From Pachypanchax playfairii (lineage: Eukaryota; Chordata; Actinopteri; Cyprinodontiformes; Aplocheilidae), in the NCBI GenBank assembly GCA_006937955.1, contig SSNP01000059.1, positions 1,197,598 to 1,261,597 of the forward strand: a stretch of DNA of 64,000 nucleotides. Reading direction: 5' to 3'. Position numbers and translations under genes: made by a program. Under the pieces are notes generated by a model, which saw only the letters and a program-made list of their open reading frames with translations, was not told the DNA's origin and did not search any database. Below, piece after piece: positions 25,801 through 40,800 of this stretch. Numbering within the stretch: the stretch's first letter is position 1; every line of letters begins with the position of its first letter.

Positions 25801-28800
25801 CAGACCTATTGGTTCATGCACAGTTTTCTAACTTCTCACTAACTGACTGAACTGTCTAGGTGCTTCACTTTTTGTCAGTGAGTGTATTTCTTCTATTCAA
25901 CACTTTTCCAAAATAGAATTAATCTGTGTGACGTTAATCTCACCGCACTCCCAGGAACTGTGGTTGCTCTCCAGGCGCGCTGCTCTCACTCTCCATCTTC
26001 AGAGAGTCGATGTGTGCAATGGAGATAACAGTAGCAGCAACGTACCAGGGCAGACCCATGAAGGAACAGGCAGCCATCAACACACCCACCCAGAACAGAT
26101 CCAAGTGGTAGCCGCAGCCTTTCTGAAGTTGCATCAATGACAGGATATAATGTTTAGTTCAGCCCTTTAAATTCAAACTACTATCTAGACATTAAACTAC
26201 ACACTCATACTGATATGCTAAATTACAAAACATTGCATTACACAATGAAAAGTTTCAGGAACTATAAATTTCTGATTTGATCTTTCAATATTTGTAGCTT
26301 TTGGTTGAAATTCATTTTAACATAGATTACACATTAATTTTTATTAACATGTTATTATTTATTTATTATTATTTGAACATGTAAATATTGCTGGTTCTTG
26401 TGTTTGTTATTCCCACTTTGATTTATTCCCTGTGCACCTTTAAATTCCTTGTACTGTACAAATAATACTTGGTAATAATCCGTTTCTGATTCTGATTACA
26501 GCTTTGTAAATCATTTTGATATATTTCACACAGCGTCCCAACTTTTTATAAATGGGGTTGAACCACTGACATGTTGGAACTAGTAACTTGTATACCGGTA
26601 GTTACATTCTGTATGACCAAGTTTGACTTTGCAAAACACATTTCTTTCATGTTTAAGCTATAATAGTTGATATTGTTTAAAAATGACTAAATTAGCCATG
26701 TCAGAGATACTAAGTTATTGATTAGCTAATCTATTAAATGAGATGTGAAGACAGGACCATGTAAATCATTCAGGACAGTGGTGGTCCCTACAATACAGTG
26801 TCACACTCTTTGCACCAAATCCAGTCCTAAACTACTTTTAACAAACGTCCTTTTTGAACATTTAATGTTACAAAACGTATTTGATTAGCAAATTTAATTG
26901 TGAAGGGTTGTATGAGTTTCCATCAATTTGTGCAGATAGAACTGATTTATTTCTAATTTCTTATCACAACATATTCCTCAATAATAAATCTGCAGGTAGT
27001 GAGATGGTGAAATCAAAACAATCTGCTCCCATGAGATACTAATATTGTTTCACTGAACATTCTGATTAAACCGTTTTAGTTTCTGCTTTGCTTTCAGCCT
27101 CCACTCAAACTGTTTCTCATGTCTGTCTTCATGTTTTGGCTGCTGCTTTCTCTCCAAGTATTTTGCATATTTAAGTTACAAAAACTTCAGCTTCTACACT
27201 AACAGCTCTCTGGAGGAGAAATCTTTTAGACTGAAGTGTTTCTGTCTGAAATAGATTGTCTCCTGTATGTTTTCAGACCTTAAGCTTGTTTTCCTTGCGG
27301 TTGACAATGACAGCGCTGATCTGCTGGTCCATAAAGATGAGAATGGTGACGAGGAGAGCAGGAACGAAGCTGGCCAGATACCACCACCAGGGGTTCTTCC
27401 CAAAAGGAAGTACAAACCAGCCGCGGTCAGAACGTGTTGGCTGCACCACACACAAAAGTAAAAGACAAAAAAATACACAAATAAATAAAAGCAGGTTATT
27501 TTGTCTTGAATCTGTTTGTTTCATAGCCGTCAGGTTAACATGCACAAGGTGGTCTTCAAGTTTTTAAACAGTCCTATTTGGAAACAACAAAATTTATCTC
27601 TGAAAATCAGTGAGAGAGTAGAAACATGCACTACTGCAGCAAAGTTTTCAGATTTTCTCCTGCTGTATTTGCCTCTGATCATTTTCCTGTTTTTATTTAC
27701 ATACACAGTTCTTCAAAAAAGCCTCTTGATGCCAATTGAATTAAGTCACTATTACTTAAAGAGGCCAGCACCTCTCTAACAATTATTATATATAAATATG
27801 ATTATAATAAAAGAAAACACCAGTAAACACATAAAAATGTTCACCTGCAGTAGATCAAACTACAGGATTCTCACCTGGAAGCATCTGTATTTTCATGTTC
27901 GTGCCAAAAAAACCTGAACTTACAAAAATAATGTGGCAAAATCAAACAAATACAATTAATTATGAAGTCAGCTCGTTTGTTGTTGTGAAGAACTGTGGAA
28001 TGTTCAATCTGTACAACTTAAAAGGGTTTTTAAACAGCAGCGAGAAAATAAAATCACTTTGTCAAGAAACATCTAACTTCTACAGTATTTACAGTATCTA
28101 CATGCTTTTGTGCATAATTAAGTAAAAATACCTTGAATTCGACTGGAACAATCAATTTTGGTGTTTCTAAACCCATCAATAGATCAAGACCCACAAAGGA
28201 CATGATTGACATGAAGATGGCAAAATCACTGATTAGCTTCCTCATCTATAGATTCAACAAACAAACAAACACACCAAGGCAAATGAAGGACAGACAGATA
28301 TAAAACATAACAGTACGAAGGTGCGAACAAGAGGAAGCAGGACAGAGAGAAAAAAAGAAGAGATGATAAATTCTGTAAGAGATTTGTTACAATGATAAAT
28401 CAACAAACAACCGATTAAAAATGTAGAAAATCTGCGGTTTCAGGGAAAAGAAGACAGCAAAGTGATATAAAGACAAACAGTCTTTTGGGGAGGAGTGGAC
28501 CTTAATCTCTGTGGGCACGTGCAGTTTAGGAGTGTCCAGCTCCAGGAGGCAGTCCAAGCAACAGAAGACCAGAATTGAAATGATGATGGCAAAATCACTG
28601 ATCAGGGATCGAAGCTGGAGAACATTCAGGGACAACATTAAAAAACAACATGGGAAAGTACATTCTGGTATACATACAGTGCTGGGACAAGTATTTTCCT
28701 CTACATACATCTTCTGTTTTACTTTTTTGTCACCTGTAGATGTTTCCATTTTATAAGACAAAAATAATCCGAGTAAAACAAAATGCAGTTTGGTTTGACA

Positions 28801-31800
28801 CAGTTTGATCTGATGCTTCTGTTGTTTCTCATGTCTGATCATGATCATGCTTCTCACCTGTTTGTGTGTTAAGTAATGTGCCACCAGTTAATCTCATCAT
28901 TATTAAACCCCTTTAGATTTTACTCCTGCTGGTCGAGGAATTTGTCTTGAGTGAAGGTACGCAGAGAATAAATCAAAGTAAAAATAACAAACATAAGAAC
29001 CAGCAGCCTGTCTGCCTCCCTGCTCTTGGGTCTAACACGCCACAGCTGCATAAATCACCCTACAACCACAAGAAAAAAGATTTTCCAACTCAACTACAGG
29101 AAATGTAAAGTCCTCTTTTCTAAAACAAACAAGAAACAAAGTAATTAACATCTTTCAGTGTTGAAATGGTTGCAAATTTGGTTCACGGAATCCCAGTAAG
29201 GGACGATATTCATAGAAAACATGGAAAGTATTATGTGAATTGATGAGATTAAAGTATATCCTGTTATATTTGGCATAAAACCACACACGGTGGAGGTAGT
29301 GTGATGGTCTGGGGCTGCTTTACTGCTTAAAGACCTGGACAACTTGCTGTCATTAATGAAACAATGAATTTAGCATCTTTTTAAAAATCATGTAGGAGAA
29401 TGTTCAGCCATCATTTAGTGACCTTAGGTCCATGAACACTTTGGTTCTGCAGCAGATCAGTAATCTGAATTACTAAAAAAAGAATAAAATGGAGAAAAAG
29501 AAGGTTCTTCTGAGTCAAAGTCTGACTGAGATACTGCTGCATGACCTTAAACAGGCTGTTCACGTGTGAAAACCCTCCAATATAAATAAATTACAGCTAT
29601 TCTACAAAAAAAAAATGGAGTCAAAATTCTTTCACTGTGATGTGAATTGACAGTCACTACAAACGCCTGATTTCAGTTGTTGCTGCGAGTTTTAACTTTT
29701 TACTCTTATGTAAGTTTTTACAAAATCCCTAATAAATAAAATCACTTACAAACTGCATGTGTTAGGGTTGTAGATTTTTTTGCACGTTTTTCATGAGTCT
29801 TTCCTATGATTTTATTTTGAAGGGGTTTAGTGTTTCCTGCTTTTTTCTGTTTCTTGTTATCTGCTTTATCTTGTAGTCAAGGTTTTGGTTTTTAGTTTCA
29901 TGCTTTTTCTTTCTTTCTGTTTGCTTCTTATTCATGAGAGTTTCCTTTTAGTTTTAGAATTTAATTTGTTCCTTAGTTTTTTAGGTTCCTGTCGTTCATT
30001 TTGTTCACCTGTTTCCTTTTGTCTGTTCTTACTCATTCCTCAGCTCTCTCTTCTCACATTTGTTCCAGATTTATTCTGATTAAGTCTTCCTTTCTAAGTT
30101 GTGCCAGTTCAGTAATCACCTTTCTTCTGGCTGTAAACAAACTCTTCTCTCCACAATCAGTTTTCAGATCCTCTGCTATATTCACCTCCATGATGCCTTT
30201 GAGTCTTCTGTGTTCTAAAAACTTGTAAGTATCCTGTTTTGTTGCCTCGTCCGCCTTTTGATTTCCTATAAAGTTGTATTTATTTATATTTGTGAGTTCC
30301 CTGTTCCTTCCTGCAGTTGGATCCTCCACCACATCCAACAGCGTTACTGTTTACTCCGAGTATGTTTGTCTGACAGTAACATTTGTTTGCTAATGTGTCA
30401 AGTTTGATTAAAAAATGCAAAAACAGAAGAAATTTGTAAGGAAACAAAGACTTTTTCTAAGGAGGAAGTCCAAGGATTAAGGTTTGCAAACAGAAAAGTT
30501 TCAGCCCTGAGTGAGAGTTTGTTTCTTTTCAAAGTAAAAGCAGGTGGTATTCAACATTTTTAAGCATGTTAACGTTCTAAAAAGTTTATGACTTTATATT
30601 ATAACAATACACAGGAAAAATATGTAATTTATCTTGAGAGTATATGACAGCAGTTAAAATGTGATTCAAGTGTTTCAGTATTTAAATTTAACAACAAAAT
30701 ACTCTGATGAAGAATACCACACACTTTAACTTTGAAATTACTCAGACATTTTGCTAAACATCTCGCAAACTACAAGATTCTAGTTTTCACATGCAGGTTT
30801 TATTTATGGACCCAGACAGAAACATCACTTGTTTAAGGAGAATCTTTTAGTTAAATGTAATCACTGAAGGGATGTTACCTTTGTTGGGAAGTAGCGGCTG
30901 AACTTGAACTTCTTGAGAGAAATAGTCATGGAGTAGGTGCCGAAGAAGAGGATGAAGGACATGAGGGCCAGGTCAGGAACATACTTACAAGAGTTCCCCA
31001 CCAGAGAACCACCATATTTCACACATTCCTTCTTACTTAGTTGACTCCAGTCCAAGTCTGTCAAGTTAAACTGGGAGCCAAGAAGAGAGCAGGACGAGAA
31101 CAGGGAATTGGGAGGATGTGATGTTGAAAGCATGGTCCAGTTAATGTGAAGGAGGTTGGAGAAATTAAAGGATAAGTCGGGGATCAGAGATGTAGAAGAG
31201 ATAAAAGAGAGAGAGAAAAAACAAGAGATAACAAAAGAAAAAACAACACAGAACACAAAATGGAAATCACAGTGTTTTTCAGTTACCTGTATTTATTCAG
31301 GAGACACTAAATCACTTTGAGGACTCACAATTAAAGCTGATCCCAAACAATAAAAGTAAAAATCCTTGTGATTGTGCTGTTTTAATTCAGTTATTTAAAA
31401 CACTCCGTTTCTATCAAAGCATCTGACATCTTGTTTGTTGCGAATGGACCCACATTTCTGTGGGTTCAACTTTAAATTTAGCATATTGAGATTTTGAGCT
31501 GCATCTTAAAACCACCTGAACAATAAACAATCTGATTTGATGTCACACCTTCCTGTTGTTTGTCACTTACCAGCAGAGTCATGTTATCATCTGCGAGTGG
31601 AGCTGAAACAGTTAAACCCAGAGCAGATGCTGAGGAGGACATAAAGAATGTTTAGATTTTGTTATTTCATCAAAATATAAGAAAGTTGTATGTTATTCTG
31701 TTTCATGTCATCATTGTCTCAACTTTATTAGTTGGATCTTCTAAATCTATATTTACACTCACTTTTTCAGATAACATCCAAAAAATGAGGCAGAAACAGA

Positions 31801-34800
31801 CAAAACATAAAAGAGTAAAGACCATATCTTCTGAACATGACGGAGCTACACAGGATTCCTTTAATAGAAGAAGAATCTTACCCTGATCTGGAGCAATGCA
31901 TTCACACTTGTAGGCTGTGATGTAATCAGGCTTGAAGCTACGGTTGATTGGATAATATTTAAAGGCTTCGACCTGTAAAAAATAAAATAGTTAGCTCAAT
32001 ATACAAGGAGTGTACTGCAGATTTATACACAGGTTCCAGTGTGTTAGTCACCATCTTCTTGATGGCATCTGAGATAAATATGAAGGAGATGAGGCTGGAG
32101 AAACCCTCCTCTGTGAAACGCGTCATGTATTTGATGATGTAGCTGGCGTCTGAGAAAACCAGCACAAAACACTGCAGACACGAGTGAAGGCCGATCCACA
32201 AACGCAGCTCCATGTAATCAATGTTGTTGCTCCTTAGAAGAGAGTCAAATAAAGCAGAGGAAAACACCAACACTTACATACAAGGATTATTTGTAAAACT
32301 GTTCTGTTTACATTTTAAACTGAGGGTAAGTTTGTTCAAAAGCCTTCCCTCTCTCTCCCCTTACCTACAGCCCCGCCCCCGACTCCTTCAACCTGAACAT
32401 ATCTTACTGCACCATCACTGTGGCAACCCCTTCCTTCTCTCTCTCCTCTCACCACATTGAACGTCATTAGATGATACGGAGACAAACTTCACTCTGGTAA
32501 ATCTCTGAGTGGTGATGTCATCACCAGGTTCCTTAAAGCTAGTGTCTTTTAGCTTTATGAAGCTCTCTGTCATATCTAAAGCCTCGGTCACAATGACCCG
32601 AATAAACGCATCATTAATATGAGTCTCCTGTTTCCCATGACATCTGGAGTTGGTGAACATTGTTGGAGGTTCTGGTTCCTACAGGAAGTTGTTACATCTG
32701 CAACATCAATAACTTGATGACTCCTTGAGAATGAGGCTGCAGAGTTCTTGTTCTCTTCATACAGGTGTGTTGGAACCTTCCTCCAGTCTATTGATGATGA
32801 TGTTACCAATACTTTTGTTGTTTGATGCATTAACACCCCCCCAACAGGATTTGGGATCTACTTGAAGAAAAGCACCGCAGCTCACTGTTGCTGTAACTAT
32901 CTGTCTCATCTGTCACTATAAAACAATATTTACAATCAAGGAGAGATTAACTGACTTTGTTTGCATGAACTATTCTGACAATTTGAGGCTGATGTAAAAC
33001 AGCAACAGTGATGGTCTTGACCTGGATCCAATTAGCTGTTAGCTCATCAGTCCAGTCAGAACTGATCTCTAATTCTCAGAACCACCTACAAGAAGCAACA
33101 TGTTAAATGTTCAGAACTTTTCCATAAAAACCAACTCTGAAAAATTCAATAAATGCCGTCTAATCCTGGTCTGTGGGACTGACTGCTGCACCTTCTCTCT
33201 ATTCTTATGCCTGGAAGATTACTGTTGGTTTTATTAAAATAAAAATAAATAAAACTATTAGACTATATTGGAATTAAGTGGATTAAATTAGACTCTATTA
33301 TACCATAGATGGATTTAATACATTTGGTTTTAATGTATCTACTTTGGTCCCTGAACAAGAAGGACTAAACAAATATTATGTTTATGATTTAGTTTTGTAT
33401 CGTAAGTCTCACTGGCTGAACTCGTAAAGCAGTTTCTCAAAGATTAGAATGGGTCCAGTTGAACTGAGGATGATGAGGGGTTGTCCACCAAACAAACAGA
33501 AGACGGTTCCTGCCAAAGCAGTACCAAGGAAACTCTCCATCACTCCCTGGGAGAAAAGGAAAAACAGACAGGCCTGTAAGAGGATATCATGAGGCCTTTT
33601 TATATAATACACTGATGTTTTACCTGATAATTGTCAGTAGCATCTCCTAACAGTCCTCCAAAGGTGATGGCATTAGTGATGCAGCCCAGGTAAATGAAGA
33701 GAACAGCAGAAATAGACTGGATATGGAAGCCATCATAAATATCACTGCAGTAAAACGGTATCTTCCTTTTGATGTCCAGCCACAATCCACCACCAAACCT
33801 GTTTAAAAAGATAAAATACAATAAACACACACATATAAAACAGCTCAGATGTAAGACAGTGGGTTTCTTGTGCTCCTTTGTTGTTGCTCAGTTTGATTTG
33901 ACTTCAGTTTTGTGTAGAATTCAAAAGTGTTTTCTACACACAATGTGGACATCATGTTACCTTCTGATTCAGAATATTATATTTGTTTAGTCAAATCTAC
34001 AACAAAAGTCATGGGAACTGAATGAAGACAGAGTCATTTTCATCCAAACATCTGCAGACAATGTTGTCAAATAGTCCATAATAAATCCTGCCTGGTCTCA
34101 TCTGTTATTCTTCCATCACCACTGCAAGCAAGAAGGGGCTCAGATCTGATCCCTGGTGGATCCCCTTCCCCACATTCAACCCATGTCACTCTGTTCCTGA
34201 ACGTGTTTTGCACTTCCTTCACATAATTCTCCTCCCCAACTGAATTCATACAGTACCACAGATCCCGTCTTTCTCTAGATTCACAAAGACAGTGAAACTC
34301 CTTCTGATAGTCTCCGTACTTCATCAAATATTCTGCTTCATCTGCAGCATCGATAAGTTTACCAGGGATAATCTGAGGTGTTTGGGGGCAAATATTCAAG
34401 CTCTGCAGATTTTTTTTTTATTTACAAACCTCCCAGTAAATTTCAACTCCTCTCCTAATTCGTGCTGAACAGGAAGTTCCTCATCTTCTCCACCAGCTGC
34501 TCCAGCAGCTGAACCATTCAACTGACCCAACTCATTCAGGTTAAGCACTGACTTCCTGTAAAAAAGACAGGAGAGAAAAACAGTATCAACATGACACAGA
34601 TTGTACCTCTAAAAACACTGAATAAATACACCAGAGCTCAAGTTTTCGTCTAGAACTGTAACATGAAAAGATAAAATATAAAACTATTGTTTATAAACTG
34701 TTTAAAGTTTAAAAATTTCCAGTGAACGGCTCCTCTCAGTCCTCCAGAAAGCCTTTCCAGCTCTTTGAAGTCATTTTTAAAGGCGCAATAAGCGNAAAAT

Positions 34801-37800
34801 TCATCATTTCCAGTTTGAAAGAATTCAAAATATGCAATGTGAAGCTCTAGATGTGTAATTCCATCTGGAACATAGCATGAGGTCACACACCATCTCTCTG
34901 TGTTGATATCGAGCCTCTTGTTTACAAAGGTGGTCTCCTTCCGCGTGCATGTTCGTGCATGTGAAACTCCGCCTCCTTCATGTACTGAGCGAAGGCCCTC
35001 CCTTCGCTCAGTACAGCCCACACCCATTGTTGAAGCGAAATGGCGGAAGGCGGAGCAAAGCGTGAACACATTTCATCACCCAAGAAGCCACGGCCAATGA
35101 CAAACAAACCGGGTAAAGCAAGGGACAAAACCAGGATAAACATTGGTCTTGCTTTTCCAAGATGGAGAGCACTGAGAGAACGAGAGAATTTACGATTTGA
35201 CTCGGAGCTGGCTTTTCTTCTCCTGGACAGGTAAGGAACAATCATTATTTTAATCTAGTGTTACTGTAATGACTCGCTCTGGAAAGCCATAAAGTTGTCG
35301 ACGTTGTCCTTTATACTGCTTGCATTCAGTTCTGCTCTTTTACCTTGTAGCTGTAGTGGCTAAATGTCCGTAGCGGCTAAATGTCCGTAGCGGCTAAATG
35401 TCTGTAGCGGCTAAATGTCTGCGCTACGGACATTTAGCCGCTGTGTCATGAGAGAGGAAAAGTGGCGGCATGTCGTTGTGGCTTTCAGCCAAGCTGAATG
35501 GAGACTGTGGTTGTGTTGAATTATCCGGAACATTTTTTCACATCTGAACGTCAATCATGACAGACTTTGTTTTGGTCTCAATCCTGTACTCAACAGCACA
35601 CCTAGCGGTGAAAAATCGCTTGTTGCTCCTTTAAAGCATTTCAGAGTATTCAGAGCCGCAGGGCCATAAAGAGGTGGTAGTAAAATTTTAAGCATAATTC
35701 TACAAAACAAAAATTGTTAATTTTATACAATTTTAAATTCTTGGGAGAAATGATGAAATGATGACTTGTGATATTTTTTCAAAGCAAAGCTCCAGATGAA
35801 CTTTCTCCACCTGCAGCTTGACGACTGGTACAAAGAAAACAGTAAAACATGCCTCATTTCTGCTGACGGAACCTTTTTGGGGGGTTCGATGCGTATTTTA
35901 GGGTCCCATTCTCCTGGAGGAAGGACAATAACTTCATCCAGAAACTCATCAACACCTGCAATCAGATCTTCACGATCCCTTGCTTTGTAGGCAACATCAC
36001 TGAACAGCTAGTCAAAAAAAGAAGGTCAAATCAAGCTAACAAATCGGATGTGTGCAAAAGAAATCTAAAATAATGTTAGATGGTATAACTTCTTACATCA
36101 TCCACCATGAGCGTAGCAATAGCTCTGCCGATTTCATTGTAGGACTTGGTTTTACCTTGTGGCCCCAGCAGAATGAAGAGAAACCTTTTCAGAAAGTGGA
36201 CGTAGTTAATAAAACCAGAGACACTCGAGAACGAGCAAGAGACATGAAGGACATTACCTGGTTGGTACAGGGACCTCCGTGAGGCCTCCCAGAGTCGTCG
36301 CTTGAGCCAAACGTACAAATGAGACAAACGGTTTGTCTAGAAAATCCACTTCACCAATCATAACGTTGGAGGCTTCGGCATCTCGAGGAATTTTCTTCAT
36401 GAACTTATTCTTCAGCTGAAACAGGTGAGATAATTTACAAGTGTTAGCTGCTCAATGGATGTTTCCTTGTACATGCAACAAGACAAGCTCCCTTCATAGT
36501 GCGTATAGGAAGCTAATCTGATCTAAAAGCATCTCAGAGTTACAGGATTCAAACTCGTGAATAAAAACACATTAAAAACTGAAGGCAAAACTAAAACTGT
36601 CAGATTCACTGTTGTTAGTAAATAGATGTTTTATTACTTGGTTGATGTTACTGTATACTGTTACATGATGTTCAGCTTGTTTATTTAGGGACCATGTTTT
36701 TGAGCCCTGTTTTCACTGCAGAATAAAAGTATTTAAATGTATTAAAAGATGTTTGTATGAACAGTGACAACCATGACCATGATCAGGACCGGCCCTGAGC
36801 TGCATGGTGCCCTAGGCGAAAAAGGATTTTGGCGCCCCCTACTGCCCAGAACAGAAACAACGTAACTCAATAACTGGATTACATTGCAAAAAATATTTAT
36901 TTATTCTAAAATGAACAGTAGATATGATGTAGATTTAATTATTACTTATTTTGCTCTTTATATGAGATGAATGGTGTGTCCAACAGTTTGTCCAAAAAAA
37001 AAAAATAATAATAATAAAATAAAAAGCAGAGGGCGCCCTAGGCAATTGCCTAATCCACCTATGCCCAGAACCGGCCCTGACCATGACAACATGGTCAGTC
37101 ACTTTGTTCATGTGAGTATTAAAGTTTTATTTGAATCCATTTTGCAGACGTACCTGTTGTTGATAAAACCAAACTTAATTTAAGATGTTGAATTTGGTCA
37201 ATCATTGCTGTTTCATTTATTTATGTGATGATGACAACTGAGGATGGATAAAGAAACAAAAACAAAAAAAATAACAAATAAACCAGAAAACACTTACAGA
37301 GTTCAGACCTTCACCAAGCAGCTTCTGTACACATAAAACTAACAGTCTGGGTTCCCCAGCTGATCCTCTTCCTCCACATATCTTAAAGGAAGTTTTCTCT
37401 ATCATTGGTGAACCAGTTCTTGCAATTATAAACTCAGTAGTGGTGTGGTTCCCCAATCATTTAAACACGCCATAGTACAACCTATTTTGAAAAAAACAAA
37501 TTTAGACCCAAATGTGCTTGTCAATTACCGCCCAATCTCAAAACTCCCTTTCCTTTCTAAGCTCCTAGAAAAGGTGGTTTTTACCAAGATTTCGGCGTTT
37601 TTAACTGCATCCAATACTTTTGACATTTTTCAGTCGGGCTTTTGTTCAAAGCACTCTACTGAGTCGGCTCATCTTAAAGTTTTTAATAATATTTTTTTAG
37701 CCACTGACTCAGGGTCCCATGTCCTTTTGCTGTTGCTACACCTTTCAGCAGCATTTGATACCGTTGATCATGATCATGATCCTCCAGGATCGTTTGAATC

Positions 37801-40800
37801 AAATGGTCGGAATTCAGGGTCCGGCTTTTGATTGGTTCTGATCATATGTTTTAGACAGATATTTCAGTGTTAGCTTTGACGGCCATAGTTTGGAGTTGAC
37901 CCCCTTGCCTTGTGGTGTTCCCCAGGGCTTGATTCTAGGACCCTTACTTTTTAATTTATACATTTTACCGCTAGCTGAAATTATTAGAAAACATGGGGCT
38001 GGTAATCATTTGTATGCGGATGACTGTCAGCTTTACTTTTCTCTAAAATCTGGTGACTTGGTGCAACCAGTGCTGACTTGTCTGTCTGACATTAAAACTT
38101 GGTTGGCAGCAAACTTTCTTCACCTTAATGAACAAAAAACAGAAGCAGTTCTATTCTCACCAAACTCTGTATCTATTCAAGAACCAAGCTTGCCAAGGGA
38201 TTTGTCTAAACTATTGAAATAGTCTATTACCAATCTTGGGGTTATAATGGACTCAAAACTCTCCATGGATAAATACATCAATCAACTCGTGAAATCCTGT
38301 TTTTTTCAATTACGCCACCTGAGACCCTTGAGGAACATTTTAAGTGGACAGGATTTGCAATCAGTATTCCACGCCTTTGTTACTGCCCGCTTGGACTACG
38401 CAAACTCTGTTCTTTATGGCATTAATTCTACATCTTTGGTTTGCCTACAGTTAGTACAGAATGCTCGTTTTTTAACTAGGACAGGTCGCTAGCCACATAT
38501 TACTCCGGTCTTGGCCTGTCTGCATTGGCTGCCTGTTCGTTTTAGAATCAAATTTAAAATTTTGCTTTTTACTTTTAAGGCTCTTCACTCTTTGGCTCCC
38601 ATTTACCTCTATCAGCTGCTTGATTGGTATGTTCCTGGCCGTGCTCTGCGCTCCCTTGACCAGCGTCTGTTGCGCATCCCGTCCGGTCATTTTAAGTCTC
38701 TATCTGTGCCCCAAAATTATGGAACCAGCTCCCCATGACTGTCCGACTCTCTCCCTCCATCACTGTCTTTAAATCTCGGCTAAAGACACATTTTTATTCT
38801 GTTGCTTTTAATGTCTCCTAGCTCTGATTGTATTTTATTGTCTTATTGTTTTACTGTTGTATTTATTGTATTGTCCAGTGACTCTATAAATAAACATGGT
38901 ATGGTATGGTATGGTATGGTATGGCATGGTATGGTATGGTATGGTATGGTATGGTATGGTATGGTATGGTATGGTATTTAATTAACATTAGTGGATTCAT
39001 TGAACACGAAAATGTAACTAACATTTAGAATCACTTTGATTGTATAGTAGTTATTCATAAAAACATTTTACCAGATTTGCTGTTTTCTGGATTAATTAGT
39101 CATTATGACAGTCCTAAACTTTCTTTACTTTCATCTGTATCTGTTTACAGCTTTCTGAGTTATTTTTAAACTGACAGATGAATAAATAAACTATTTACAC
39201 CAAGCAGAGTTAGTGATGAATTAACTGCATACTCAGACTGCAGCTTAGTGTATATTACAGCTTTATATTACGACAGTAATGATTGTTGAATTCCTGCTTT
39301 TTCCCAACATTTTAAACTACATACAGTTAAGAAAGAAGAAAAAAAAGTTAGGTATCATGCAGTGCTTTGTTACAGCTTATTTTGGTGCACCCCTTCCTCC
39401 TCCTCCTCTTCCTCTCCAGCAAAGCACGTGGCGATGGAGTGGTGGGTGCTTAAATTAAAATCTCTTCATAATCTGTTAATGCTGCTTTCAGAGTCAATAC
39501 ACCAGCTGGTCCACTTTCAGTCTCTACGAGCATTTTGTTCCTAAGCACCAATAAAAGACTCTAAAAACTCACCAGCTAATCATTAGTCACTTACTTTCTC
39601 TAACATGTTTTGTGTTAACCAGTTTCCAACATGAAAGTTTGAATTTTCTGCTCTCCAGTATGAATAAATCTGTCATGTTTAACTGTTCTAACTAATCAGA
39701 TCAAAGAATGTAGGAGGTGCCAAGTCAGTGCTTGTGAACAAATGTTAGCTTTGGTGATCACGGTCGTCACGTTCTTGCTTACTTTGAAGTTTGTTAAGAT
39801 ATTGATCCCCAAGATGTCTAATTACTGCAGATCACTTTTTAAAAAAATCATTAAAACAGGGATAGTTCAAGGTTTGTAAAAAAAAAAACTCTTAATTTCT
39901 GCTTGAGTTTGACACTAACAGCTCAAAAATGAACAAGAATATTTTCAGAAATAAATCAGTCATCCATGTAAATATAAATAAAATCAATTATAAATCAAAA
40001 ACTGTTATATTTAGCCATTTCTCCACTAAGAAAGCTTCACATCAACTGTCTGATAAAACAATGTGAATGAAATCACGTCTATAAAAGGGTTTAAAATCTA
40101 CCAGTGAAAATCTACTACATAAAAATAAGAGAATTTCAAAACCATTGTTTTTTTTTACAGGACACACTATTAAAATAAATAACTTTTAAACAACAAATGA
40201 CCTCATCACGCTAGCTTATCAAGTATATTTGGGCAGAAACCAAAGGATCCAGTATTTTGTTTAAAAAGCAACAAATTACCTCATCACGGTAGTTTATACT
40301 AAAATTCTTGGAGCTAAAATCAAATGAATACTGAATAGGACATGTATTGCAGGGCTGTTAGAAGAACATTATAGCTCATCAGCCCTTCATCAAATACACA
40401 TCCACCCCTTCCTTTCCTTCAAAATAAGAATGTAAATCTAAGCTCTACTAGAAATTCAGTTTTGTGTAAAACATGGTGGAGGTACTATCATGATGTGGAT
40501 ATTTAAACAATGTTAAATAATGATACCTATTATTTACTGCACTGATCAAATTTGTTTTCTGTAGCATTTGCTGCCAAAATACCAGTAAAGAAATAATACA
40601 GTAGCATTGATGCCAAAATTAAAGCTCCAACTTGATTAAACCAAAACATTGTAGAATAAGTCTGACAACATTCCTTCCATACGTTCAAAGTAGATTCATT
40701 TTAATCAGATTTATACATAGCTACTTTTCATAAAGAAACATTTGAAGATATATTTTAAAACTGTAAATCAAGTATATTTGGGCAGAAATCAAAGGATCCA

